The notes beneath the pieces were generated by a model. The model was not told where the DNA came from. It made no database searches and saw nothing but the letters and a program-made list of their open reading frames with translations. Position numbers and translations under genes: made by a program. Positions 1 to 7,324 of a stretch of 64,000 bases of DNA are shown here, in pieces. The number at the start of each line of letters is the position of its first letter. The first letter of the stretch is position 1. The stretch covers positions 1 through 64,000 of the forward strand of contig JABDGE010000009.1 of assembly GCA_013286235.1 (NCBI GenBank). The letters run 5' to 3'. The stretch is from Bacteroidota bacterium. GTDB lineage: Bacteria; Bacteroidota; Bacteroidia; Sphingobacteriales; Sphingobacteriaceae.

Positions 1-156
1 TTGCTCATCGAAGCATCGGAACATTGGGCTGTGGAACAAGGGTTAAATACTGTGTTGATCAGCAGCGGTAACCGAACAGAAAGGGATGCCGCGCACGCTT
101 TTTATAAAAAAATGGGCTATGCCATCAAGTCATCAGGATTCGTTAAAAAACTCTAA
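1..156 (+). CDS. GNAT N-acetyltransferase, C-terminal fragment (cut by window edge)
   Basis: Frame 1 is open from the first base to a TAA at 154-156 and encodes 51 C-terminal residues. The piece AHAFYKKMGY followed by a short tail is the typical end of a GNAT acetyltransferase fold (last strand and helix, where the conserved Tyr sits). The substrate cannot be told from this fragment. It lies next to the phn island, so an aminoalkylphosphonate acetyltransferase (PhnO-like) is possible, but nothing visible proves that. The start lies outside the window. Confidence 0.7.
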   Translation: MLIEASEHWAVEQGLNTVLISSGNRTERDAAHAFYKKMGYAIKSSGFVKKL

Positions 157-670
157 AAAGGTATTTCATGTGAGCGAAGAGGCCGGCATCGCCTTGTTTG
201 AACCAAGGCCTTCGCCATCATTCTTTTCAGAAATTACCGGCAACGTGGTTTTTGGCATCGAGGAACGTTTATTACACAACTACCTGCTACCAAGGGATTG
301 CCCGCGGGTTACTTATTATCGGGGTGATAAAACTACGGAAGAAGACAGGGAGCAGTTTTTTGGCGAAAGCAAGGCCGGTTTTGTGGTGATCGTCGAGTCG
401 GGTTGGTATGAGCGGATTAAGGGTACAACTTTGCATTGCTATGAACTCCCGGGCAATGGATTCGCATTGCTGGATGAATGCGCAGGGTATTATATTTCTT
501 ACCGGGCGGTTGAACCGGTTTCTGTTCAACCGGTCGACGACATCATGGCTGAGTTGTTAAGGCGTAAGGTTGAGTTGAGGTTCACGCCATCGCTGCTAAA
601 GATTGCAGAAGCGGTAGCAAAGTCGACCTTGAATTTTTCGATCATCAGGATGAGGAATGCGGCGGTCTGA
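119..670 (+). CDS. DUF6886-like small protein
   Basis: A 183-residue protein of unknown function that I recognise as resembling the DUF6886 family, from VSEEAGIALFEPRPSPS near the N-terminus, NYLLPRDCPRVTYY in the middle, and a C-terminal FSIIRMRNA. The start is uncertain. ATG 119 keeps the usual residues before VSEE and overlaps the preceding GNAT gene by 38 bp. GTG 170 has a better purine-rich site (AAAAAGG, 8 bases upstream) but would remove conserved residues. An ATG at 86 is unlikely because it runs deep into the GNAT frame. The gene converges with phnN. No signal peptide or membrane segment is seen. Confidence 0.7.
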   Translation: MPSSHQDSLKNSKKVFHVSEEAGIALFEPRPSPSFFSEITGNVVFGIEERLLHNYLLPRDCPRVTYYRGDKTTEEDREQFFGESKAGFVVIVESGWYERIKGTTLHCYELPGNGFALLDECAGYYISYRAVEPVSVQPVDDIMAELLRRKVELRFTPSLLKIAEAVAKSTLNFSIIRMRNAAV

Positions 671-740
671 ACCGTTGATTGAAGCTGATCTTTTTGATTC
701 ACATGATTGCCGCAATGGCTTTCAACGAGTTTTGTTTAGA

Positions 741-1310
741 TCAAAAAACAGGTGAAATTAAATGCTTGTGCTGACCGGAGATTATCCTTACCAATTCGTC
801 GCCGGCGTTTTCGATACTATCGTCGTTTTGTATTTTGATGCAGTTACTAAGGTCGCAATTGAGTTGGCTGCTGCGCCTGATCCTTTTTTCGATTTCTTCG
901 GTAGTTTCGCGACCGCGGCCGGCCAGGCGGCTGCTGATGGTTTCGGGGCTGGCTTCTACCAGGATGACCGTCATTTCGGGGTATCTTTGTTCGGCAAAGG
1001 GCAGGTATTCCCGCGAACCGTTCACCACAACATTACAGCCTTTTTCCATCCATGCATTTATCTCTGTGCCGATACCGTAGTGGTTGCCGTGGCTTTCCCA
1101 GTGCAAGGCGAAAAATCCCGCTTCAATCCGCAATTTAAATTCCGGGGCTGTTAAATGCACGTGGTTTTCATTGCCATTATTCGGTGGCCGGGTAATATAC
1201 CTATGGGCGAAGATGACCGGCTTTTCGCCATTTATCTTTGTCCGGGCATAATTCATCAGGGTATCTTTTCCGGCCCCCGAGGCGCCGATTACGTAAAATA
1301 ATGTGCTCAT
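741..1310 (-). CDS. phnN: Ribose 1,5-bisphosphate phosphokinase PhnN
   Basis: A 189-residue P-loop kinase of the guanylate-kinase-like fold. In the phosphonate pathway PhnN phosphorylates ribose 1,5-bisphosphate with ATP to give PRPP, the last step of C-P lyase catabolism. The Walker A motif GASGAGKDT covers residues 9-17. The segments RYITRPP and HWESHGNHYGIG match PhnN proteins, as does the RLAGRGRET lid-like stretch. It is the last gene of a three-gene minus-strand unit and overlaps the preceding kinase gene by 4 bp (ATGA type), so the two are probably translationally coupled. Length is normal for the family (about 185 residues). Confidence 0.92.
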   Translation of the reverse strand: MSTLFYVIGASGAGKDTLMNYARTKINGEKPVIFAHRYITRPPNNGNENHVHLTAPEFKLRIEAGFFALHWESHGNHYGIGTEINAWMEKGCNVVVNGSREYLPFAEQRYPEMTVILVEASPETISSRLAGRGRETTEEIEKRIRRSSQLNCDLSNCIKIQNDDSIENAGDELVRIISGQHKHLISPVF

Positions 1311-2098
1311 ATAGGTTGTTCAATTATTTCCAGCATTAGGTCGTTAGAGTGGCGTTTTAAAGAATTTTCGATGATTCGGTAAGTTTGGTCAGCTGCAAGT
1401 TTTAGCGCTTCGTTAAAAGTAAGCCCCCTGTAAAAATGGTTTAAAATAAACAATGCCACAAAGGCATCGCCTGTTCCTCCGAAGCTTTTAGGCAGCAGGG
1501 TATGCCAATACTCAAAGGGTTCTTTGTCGAAAGAAACAATACCGGTTTGTTCACCGTTAACGGCGCTTGTGAGTACGAGCTTTACCAAAGGGTATAGCTT
1601 TTTAAATTGCTCTGCATAGATTGAGAAGGACTGGTCGTCAGTTAGATCAAATCCGGCCAGCAACCTAAGTTCGGTAAGGTTTGGAAATACCATGTCGGAT
1701 AAGCGGATAATAGCCGGCCAGCGGTCAATTACTCCGGGTGAAACATAAATGCGGCCGTGGTCGCCGCAAACAGGATCGGTAATGATCCATTTGATGTTAC
1801 CGCGGAACGCATCGATCATATCGAGAATGATGTCAGCTTGTTCGCCGCTGCCAAGGTAGCCGATATACAGGATCAACTCCAGGTCGCGGTTAACCGCCAG
1901 CTCAAAGCTGCTTTGCAGCAAGTCCCTGAAGGGTGGCTCGAATTTCTTTACGAGCACCATATTCGTTAGCCCGTTGAGCAGCAGGCTTGGGACAGGCAAT
2001 ATCTTCTCGCCCAGAATAGTTATAAACGTTTTCAAGCTTGCTGTCCCGTGAACAGCAAAGCTGCCAATCGCTAAAACATATGGCGTTTTTTCCTGCAT
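1307..2098 (-). CDS. PfkB/ribokinase-fold kinase, pyridoxal-kinase-like
   Basis: A 263-residue kinase of the ribokinase superfamily. The pattern resembles pyridoxal kinases (PdxK/PdxY): the N-terminal VLAIGSFAVHGTASLK, the central DPVCGDHGRIYV followed by MVFPNLTELRLLAG, and the C-terminal anion-hole and base motif GGTGDAF near residue 210. By family it would phosphorylate a hydroxymethyl pyridine or a related small alcohol with ATP. Its position between an EEP phosphoesterase and phnN, with 3 bp to the former and a 4 bp overlap with the latter, suggests that the substrate may instead belong to phosphonate or ribose-phosphate metabolism. That is inference; the true substrate cannot be read from the sequence. 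Confidence 0.75.
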   Translation of the reverse strand: MQEKTPYVLAIGSFAVHGTASLKTFITILGEKILPVPSLLLNGLTNMVLVKKFEPPFRDLLQSSFELAVNRDLELILYIGYLGSGEQADIILDMIDAFRGNIKWIITDPVCGDHGRIYVSPGVIDRWPAIIRLSDMVFPNLTELRLLAGFDLTDDQSFSIYAEQFKKLYPLVKLVLTSAVNGEQTGIVSFDKEPFEYWHTLLPKSFGGTGDAFVALFILNHFYRGLTFNEALKLAADQTYRIIENSLKRHSNDLMLEIIEQPI

Positions 2099-2101
2099 AT
2101 G

Positions 2102-2896
2102 CTAATCTATAACCAGGGATGTGGTGATGCCAAAATGATCGCTGGGATAAATACCGTTTTCGTCCTTTGAATTCAAAACGATCGTTGAATTTACAAATTT
2201 TGGATAAGAACCCGTGCCGGGAAAGGGTAGGGCAAACAGGTGATCGACACATATCCGTATTCCCCGGTCATAAGCTTCTGCCTGGCTGTAGCGCGGTTCC
2301 GCTCCTTTGCCTGCTGCGTAACAATCGATTGCAGGAGCTGTGGATTTTAATGTTTTAATTTCGCTTGAATTCCCCTCGGCATTCATGTCGCCGCAAATAA
2401 CCCGGTAATTATAATGCGCAAATGAGGACGTGATCTCTGCCACAAAAGCTGCCTGCTTGCACCGCAACTCAACATTGCGGAGATGGGTAAGGTGCGTATT
2501 TGCGATCAACAGGTTGTCGTCGCCGGGCAGCGTTATTTCAGCAAGCTGCAGTTTGCGCTCGTCGTCGCCGGGCACTTCGGGCAAGGCGTAGCTTTGCACC
2601 GGCATTACAGGGTAGCGTGATAAAATTCCCAGGCCCGAAAAGCTATTCACCCAGTTCTCCCTGAATATACGTTTACGGAAGCGGGCAGGCAAAAAAATGG
2701 CCTGCATAGTCAGCTCCTTTGCCAGGAAGTGCAGCGTATCGGCCCCTGCTTCTTCGCTCACAAAACATTCCTGGCAGGCGATTACGTCGGGCTGCAGGGC
2801 CTTAAGCTGTGCGGAGAGCAATATTAACCGTTTGTCATAATTGCCGTCGCATTTCCAGGTGTTGATTGTGAGGATGCGTATCGTTTTCATTGTCAT
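2102..2896 (-). CDS. Endonuclease/exonuclease/phosphatase (EEP) family metallo-phosphoesterase
   Basis: A 264-residue member of the EEP superfamily (DNase I/exonuclease III/sphingomyelinase fold). All catalytic elements are visible: the Asn of INTW near residue 11, the Glu of ACQEC, the His of ANTHLTH, Asp and Asn in CGDMNAEG, and the terminal Asp-His in PSDHFGI. These bind a divalent metal and hydrolyse a phosphodiester or phosphomonoester. There is no signal peptide, so it acts in the cytoplasm. It is the first gene of the EEP-kinase-phnN unit. Since phnP is absent, it is one of three candidates in the region for hydrolysing the ribose cyclic phosphate intermediate. Two start codons are possible (2896 or 2890). 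Confidence 0.82.
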   Translation of the reverse strand: MTMKTIRILTINTWKCDGNYDKRLILLSAQLKALQPDVIACQECFVSEEAGADTLHFLAKELTMQAIFLPARFRKRIFRENWVNSFSGLGILSRYPVMPVQSYALPEVPGDDERKLQLAEITLPGDDNLLIANTHLTHLRNVELRCKQAAFVAEITSSFAHYNYRVICGDMNAEGNSSEIKTLKSTAPAIDCYAAGKGAEPRYSQAEAYDRGIRICVDHLFALPFPGTGSYPKFVNSTIVLNSKDENGIYPSDHFGITTSLVID

Positions 2897-3117
2897 TACC
2901 GCCCCCGAAGTTGCTCAATCCTCATTCGGATTTTATTAGGAAGGGATTAGTTGTTTGTTAAGTGTGCAGCGTGGACTGGCGAGCCAAACAGAACCTGCAT
3001 AATCCACCAAAGAACCTTTTTATAGTGATTAAAAGCGGTCTCAATTTATGGAATCGGGCGGCCACATTTTAATTTTAGCTGTTTACAAATACTAAACTAC
3101 CAGCGTAATCTAATTTT

Positions 3118-3199
3118 GGTTTAACCCGATTTAATATGAGTTTATTAGCCATGTGTTAGCATGTTATTAGTGGGTTATGAATTTAACCGTGGGTTAACC
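3118..3199. promoter_or_regulatory. Cluster of GGTTAACC-like palindromes in the divergent phn regulatory region
   Basis: The 395 bp between the EEP gene and the response regulator holds no gene. It is AT-rich and contains GGTTTAACC at 3118-3126, a GGTTA/TAACC pair around 3174-3188, TTAACC-gtg-GGTTAA at 3183-3197, and the perfect palindrome GGTTAACC at 3192-3199. Further GTTA half-sites lie at 3155 and 3163. Two CGTAAAC words follow at 3261 and 3269, just before the start codon. The arrangement looks like an operator for the adjacent regulator, but binding is inferred only. Confidence 0.4.
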
Positions 3200-3291
3200 T
3201 AAAATCCTCCGAAAATCATTAGCAATTAACATTCCGCTAAACTGTACTTTAAATGTGAATCGTAAACTCGTAAACAAATTTACCGGGTAGC

Positions 3292-4008
3292 ATGAAGAAA
3301 AATCGGCTGGTAGTGATCGATGACCATTACGATGTGCTTGAGATGCTGAAGCACCATCTTGTTAACGATGGATACGAGGTTAAAATATTTTTTAATGCGG
3401 TTGATGCATTGAAGTATATCAATATAGACAACACCGACCTGGTGGTAACCGACTGGATGCTGCCCGAGATGGACGGACTGGAACTTTGCCGGAATTTAAA
3501 GATGAGCCAGTCGACCCAGGATATCCCTTTGGTGATGCTGACGGGAAAAAATGAGGAAATCGACGCGGTGACGGCGCTTGAAGTGGGTGCGGAAGACTAC
3601 TTGCCGAAGCCCATCCGGATGCGGGAACTGCTTAGCCGTATTAAAAAGATATTGAAAAGGAGCTCATCAGATGATGTTAGCCGCAATAAAAAGGAAATGC
3701 GCGACATCATTGAATGCGGTCCCTTAAAAATGAATCGTGTTAGCTATAAAGTTTTTTTAGACAATGAGCAACTTGAACTGACCATCGGCGAGTTTAAGCT
3801 GCTGGAACTGCTGGCCGGCAATCCCGGTAAGGTATTTTCGCGCAATCAGCTCATTGAGAAAATTAACGGCGCCCAATATTTTGCTACCGAGCGGTCGATC
3901 GATGTGCAGGTTGCCGGACTGCGAAAAAAGCTTGGACCCTACAAAGAGGCTATTGAGACGGTTCGATCGGTTGGATATAGGTTTAGCGAGGCGGTTCTGA
4001 ACCGTTGA
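3292..4008 (+). CDS. OmpR/PhoB-family response regulator (orphan)
   Basis: A 238-residue two-domain regulator. The receiver domain (residues 3-118) has the acidic pair IDD at 9-11, phosphoacceptor Asp54 in VVTDWMLPEMDG, Thr84 in VMLTG and Lys106 in LPKP, so it should be phosphorylatable. A winged-helix DNA-binding domain of Trans_reg_C type follows (about 138-232), ending in IETVRSVGYRF. No histidine kinase gene is adjacent, so the partner is elsewhere. Its place between the phnN unit and phnG makes it the obvious candidate regulator of the island, possibly sensing phosphate supply as PhoB does. That role is inferred from position. Confidence 0.9.
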   Translation: MKKNRLVVIDDHYDVLEMLKHHLVNDGYEVKIFFNAVDALKYINIDNTDLVVTDWMLPEMDGLELCRNLKMSQSTQDIPLVMLTGKNEEIDAVTALEVGAEDYLPKPIRMRELLSRIKKILKRSSSDDVSRNKKEMRDIIECGPLKMNRVSYKVFLDNEQLELTIGEFKLLELLAGNPGKVFSRNQLIEKINGAQYFATERSIDVQVAGLRKKLGPYKEAIETVRSVGYRFSEAVLNR

Positions 4009-4053
4009 TTCAACTGATTTTTCTGATTTCGTTGAAAAGACCAACTCCAAAAT

Positions 4054-4088
4054 CGTAAATCGTAATTCGTAATTCGTAAATCGTAAAT
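4054..4088. repeat. Five tandem heptamers CGTAAWT
   Basis: Five uninterrupted 7-bp units (CGTAAAT or CGTAATT) lie between the response-regulator gene and phnG. A related CGTAAAC word occurs twice, 8 bp apart, at 3261-3275 upstream of the regulator gene. Heptamer direct repeats can be binding sites for OmpR-family regulators. They could equally be one of the short-period intergenic repeats seen elsewhere in this window. Confidence 0.6.
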
Positions 4089-4190
4089 CAAAAATCATCT
4101 ACAGACCTTAAGATGAAAGCTTCTATTCCTCCTAACCATACCCTAACAGAAATATATTTTTTCACTAATTAATTCCAAATAATTGCCGCC

Positions 4191-4198
4191 TACTTTTG
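4191..4198 (+). promoter_or_regulatory. Putative Bacteroidota -7 box (TAnnTTTG) of the phn operon
   Basis: TACTTTTG is a perfect match to the Bacteroidota -7 element. No clear TTTG -33 element was found at the expected distance. If used, transcription would begin near 4205. That excludes TTG 4196 as the phnG start and favours ATG 4217. Confidence 0.45.
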
Positions 4199-4216
4199 GA
4201 CAAACCAACTGAACGA

Positions 4217-4636
4217 ATGGAAAACAGGGATTATATATTATGCGAATGTGAGTTGGAGCCGCTGGAGCGTTTTGTTGCCTCGCTGGAGGAAAAATTTGAA
4301 GCAAAGATAGCTAAGGCGCCTTCAGTTTGTATGACGATGATTCAGGCAGCGGATTCGGTTGAGCACCAGGAATTTTATTTAGGCGAAGCGCTGACCACCG
4401 AGTGCGAGGTATTGATTCACGGACAGCGCGGGTATGGCGTGTGCCTGGGTGACGAGCCGGTACGCAGCTATTGCATCGCCTTTATTGACGCCCTGGCCCA
4501 ATTGCCTGGCGCCGACCTTAGCTACGTTGAAGCTTTTTTAGCTGAACAGGAAAGCATCATTAATAAAGCCGCACAGCTGGAATATAACCAGATCATGCGC
4601 ACCAAGGTTGACTTTAAATTGATGGAGGAGGAATAA
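4217..4636 (+). CDS. phnG: C-P lyase core subunit PhnG
   Basis: A 139-residue PhnG, slightly shorter than the E. coli protein (150). With PhnH, PhnI and PhnJ it forms the C-P lyase core that links phosphonate to the C1' of ATP, displacing adenine. Recognised from FYLGEALTTECEVLIHGQRGYG, here read as the GE...T.CEV and GYGVCLGDEPV pattern, and the C-terminal E.QR..M.TKVDF-like helix. ATG 4217 is chosen over TTG 4196 because a TAnnTTTG promoter box overlaps 4196. It is the first gene of the long plus-strand run; phnH follows after 1 bp. Confidence 0.88.
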   Translation: MENRDYILCECELEPLERFVASLEEKFEAKIAKAPSVCMTMIQAADSVEHQEFYLGEALTTECEVLIHGQRGYGVCLGDEPVRSYCIAFIDALAQLPGADLSYVEAFLAEQESIINKAAQLEYNQIMRTKVDFKLMEEE

Positions 4637-4637
4637 T

Positions 4638-5258
4638 ATGCAAACTGAACTGAATTACGACGTAGTGTTTGACGCCCAGGAGCATTTCCGCTTGCTGCTC
4701 GACAGCATGTCGAGGCCGGGTAAGATCAATACATACCCGCTGGTGGACATTCTTCCCCCGGAAGGCATTACCCAGGGGGCGGCGCTTACAGGCTTCGCCT
4801 TGCTGAATGCCGACGTGAGCCACTGCATTACCGGCGAAAATGCCGGAGAGATTGCTGATTACCTGCTTATAAATACGGCGTCGCAGCAGGCTGATCCCAG
4901 TGTTGCCGATTACGTTTTTGTACCGGAAGATTACTTTGGCGAAGAACTGTATGGGGCACGTAACGGAACGGCAACTTACCCGGAGGACAGCACGACATTG
5001 ATCATCTCATGCGAATTGATCAGCGACAAGCCGCATGGAAATTCGCGAAAGTTTACCTTAAAGGGGCCGGGTGTAAATGGCATAGCCGAAGTATATGTAA
5101 GCGGCATTAATGCCGACTTGCTTCACTTCATCAAAGACAGCAATTCCGAATATCCGCTGGGCATTGACATGGTGATCACCGACCGGTACAACAACATACT
5201 GGGCATTCCGCGGAGCAATAATTTTAGTTTTTCGCATCCTGAGCATTTTAATCTTTAA
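4638..5258 (+). CDS. phnH: C-P lyase core subunit PhnH
   Basis: A 206-residue PhnH, normal length. The N-terminal FDAQEHFRLLLDSMSRPGKI is diagnostic: the family carries R..L.AMA/SRPG. Later G.ALTGFALLNADVSHC and the C-terminal YPLGIDMVITD..N...IPRS also match. PhnH dimerises within the PhnGHIJ core and resembles a PLP-dependent-enzyme fold without the cofactor. It starts 1 bp after phnG and ends 11 bp before phnI, so the genes are co-transcribed. Confidence 0.92.
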   Translation: MQTELNYDVVFDAQEHFRLLLDSMSRPGKINTYPLVDILPPEGITQGAALTGFALLNADVSHCITGENAGEIADYLLINTASQQADPSVADYVFVPEDYFGEELYGARNGTATYPEDSTTLIISCELISDKPHGNSRKFTLKGPGVNGIAEVYVSGINADLLHFIKDSNSEYPLGIDMVITDRYNNILGIPRSNNFSFSHPEHFNL

Positions 5259-5269
5259 AATATAAGAGT

Positions 5270-6397
5270 ATGGGTTATGTAGCAGTAAAGGGCGGTACCG
5301 AAGCCATTCATAATGCCAGTGAGCTGGCTGAATTTTATCGCGTAAAAGATAATACCACGCCTATCGACGTTAAACAGATCAGGACGCAAATGCGGCTTGC
5401 TATTGACAAGGTAATGGGCGAAGGCGGTATTTATGCGCCTGAATATGCGGCCATCGCCCTGAAACAGGCAGAGGGCGACGTGTACGAAGCGGCATTTATC
5501 CTGCGGGCCTTCCGCACTACGCTGCAGCGCAATTATTATACGGAAGAGATCAATACGCGGGAAATGTTCGTAAGGCGCAAGATATCCGCATCTTTTCGCG
5601 AAATACCCGGCGGGCAGGTGCTTGGGCCGACACGTGATTACACCCAACGGACGCTCGACACCGCAAAGGCAACTGAAACCACTGCCGATATCCATTTATT
5701 CCTTGAACAGGTCGACGCAAAGATCGACCCGGAAAAATTACAGGAGATCAATTCTTTCGGTAAGGTAATTGACCTGCTGAAAAATGAAGGGCTGTTGAAA
5801 CCGATAGATCCTTCGGATGACCGGAAGCTGGTCGACATTACCCGCGAGGCCATCAAATTTCCTGCGCCGCGTTCGGCGAGGCTGCAAATGATGGCACGTG
5901 CCGAAACAGGGGGCCTTATGGCTTTAGGTTACAGCAGCCAGCGCGGCTTCGGCGGCGTACACCCGACGGTTGGTGAATTGCGCTATGGAACTGTCCCCCT
6001 GCGGGTAAAAGATGCGAGCGGCAGGCTGCGGTACATCGGTAAAATTGAAGTGACCGAGTGCGAAATGGTAACCGGCAGCAAGCCTGGCAAGAAAAATACG
6101 CCGCCATACTTTACCATTGGTTATGGTTTGTGTTTTGGCCATAACGAAACCAAAGTTATTTGCATGAGCACCCTCGACAGCGCTATGCGCAGGCCCGAGC
6201 TGGGCGCACCCGCAAACGACCAGGAATTTGTTTTGTACCATACCGAAGGGGTTGAAGCGATGGGCTTTACCAATCACCTTAAGCTGCCGCACTATGTAAC
6301 CTTCCAGTCTATATTAAGCAATACCCGCGCATCGGTTGAGCGTAGCAAAAAAGCAAATCTTGAAGCGGAAGCCTGGCGGCAACTGGCATCGGTTTAA
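5270..6397 (+). CDS. phnI: C-P lyase core subunit PhnI (nucleosidase)
   Basis: A 375-residue PhnI. PhnI carries the nucleosidase activity that, with PhnG and PhnH, replaces adenine of ATP by phosphonate. The N-terminal MGYVAVKGG and LRAFRTT, the central GGLMALGYSSQRG and the C-terminal YHTEGVEAMGF are strongly conserved. The two metal-site histidines of the HxxxxH motif are kept (His336 and His341 in HLKLPH, matching E. coli His328 and His333). The catalytic centre at the PhnI-PhnJ interface therefore looks intact on the PhnI side, in contrast to PhnJ. Spacing to phnJ is 12 bp. Confidence 0.94.
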   Translation: MGYVAVKGGTEAIHNASELAEFYRVKDNTTPIDVKQIRTQMRLAIDKVMGEGGIYAPEYAAIALKQAEGDVYEAAFILRAFRTTLQRNYYTEEINTREMFVRRKISASFREIPGGQVLGPTRDYTQRTLDTAKATETTADIHLFLEQVDAKIDPEKLQEINSFGKVIDLLKNEGLLKPIDPSDDRKLVDITREAIKFPAPRSARLQMMARAETGGLMALGYSSQRGFGGVHPTVGELRYGTVPLRVKDASGRLRYIGKIEVTECEMVTGSKPGKKNTPPYFTIGYGLCFGHNETKVICMSTLDSAMRRPELGAPANDQEFVLYHTEGVEAMGFTNHLKLPHYVTFQSILSNTRASVERSKKANLEAEAWRQLASV

Positions 6398-6409
6398 ACA
6401 TCATATACC

Positions 6410-7324
6410 ATGGTTGAGAATATCAAATTTTCCAATAAATACAATTTTGCCTTTATCGACGAATCCACCAAAAAGGAAATTCGCCGCAAGCTGCTCAAGG
6501 CGGTAGCCATACCCGGTCACCAGGTGCCGTATTCGTCGCCCGAAATGCCGATCTCTCGCGGGTGGGGAACAGGCGGCCTTCACATCACGCTTGCGCTTAT
6601 CGGCCGGAGCGATGTGTTCAAGATCATTGACCAGGGCAGCGACGCCAGCGTAAATGCCTGCAACCTGCGCGAGTTCGTAAACGCAATGACCGGCTGCGAA
6701 ACCACTTTCGACACCTCCAAAGCCACACTGGTGCAAACCCGCCACCGCATTACGGAGGAGGAACTGAACGAAAACCAGATCATTGTTTTCCAGGTGCCAT
6801 TGCCCGAGCCTTTGCGGATGGTTGAGCGCTACGAGTATAAAACGCTGCAAATGCATGCCGAAGCTGATTATTCCAAAATGTGGGTTTCCCTCTACGAGGC
6901 GTATGTACGTTACGGCGCCATTATGCAGGGATCTGGTTATCCTGTAATGGTAAACGGCAGGTATATCATGTCGCCGTCGCCTATCCCACGCTGGGATACG
7001 CCGAACCTGCACCAGGCCAAAACGCTGTTCTTATTCGGCGCAGGACGAGAGAAACGCCTTTACGCGGTACCGCCTTATACAGATGTGGAGCCACTTGAAT
7101 TTGAAGACGTAAACTTTGAGATAGAAGACTTCAGCAAAAGCGCCTGCTATAAAACCGGCTTTAAAAAGGCTTTCCTGGATGAGCTGTACGCCGATGACGG
7201 CTCACAGAAATACGTGATCAGCGACAGCAATTTCCTCGACAAGATCGACAGCGAGGAAGAAACCCATCAATACACCAATAAATACATCGACCAACTGGAA
7301 GCATATGACGTGGAAAGAGGATAA
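6410..7324 (+). CDS. phnJ: PhnJ homologue lacking the radical-SAM cysteines
   Basis: A 304-residue PhnJ (E. coli 281). The body aligns well: the start YNFAFIDESTKKEIRRKLLK, AVAIPGHQVP with the conserved Gly36 (E. coli Gly32), QTRHRI, FQVPLPEPLR, and FGAGREKRLYAVPP. The C-terminal cysteine motif CX2CX21CX5C, which holds the 4Fe-4S cluster and the catalytic thiol, is broken. By ungapped alignment to LDE, Cys246 matches E. coli Cys241, but the positions of Cys244, Cys266 and Cys272 are Thr249 (ACC 7154), Ile270 (ATC 7217) and Leu276 (CTC 7235). Only three cysteines exist in the whole chain (84, 96, 246). The frame is continuous on both sides, so this is not a frameshift. The tail is about 20 residues longer than usual. 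It overlaps phnK by 20 bp. Confidence 0.93.
   Translation: MVENIKFSNKYNFAFIDESTKKEIRRKLLKAVAIPGHQVPYSSPEMPISRGWGTGGLHITLALIGRSDVFKIIDQGSDASVNACNLREFVNAMTGCETTFDTSKATLVQTRHRITEEELNENQIIVFQVPLPEPLRMVERYEYKTLQMHAEADYSKMWVSLYEAYVRYGAIMQGSGYPVMVNGRYIMSPSPIPRWDTPNLHQAKTLFLFGAGREKRLYAVPPYTDVEPLEFEDVNFEIEDFSKSACYKTGFKKAFLDELYADDGSQKYVISDSNFLDKIDSEEETHQYTNKYIDQLEAYDVERG

Noticed and set aside
4196-4216. TTG 4196 as start of phnG
   Set aside because: It overlaps a TAnnTTTG promoter box and the extra residues are not part of PhnG; ATG 4217 fits better.
6401-7012. A 203-residue open frame opposite phnJ
   Set aside because: Antisense shadow of a conserved gene; no domain recognised.
7139-7240. Frameshift as the cause of the missing PhnJ cysteines
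   Set aside because: The frame aligns with E. coli PhnJ before, within and after the motif (LDE, DDG, SDS positions), and other frames do not restore CXXC.
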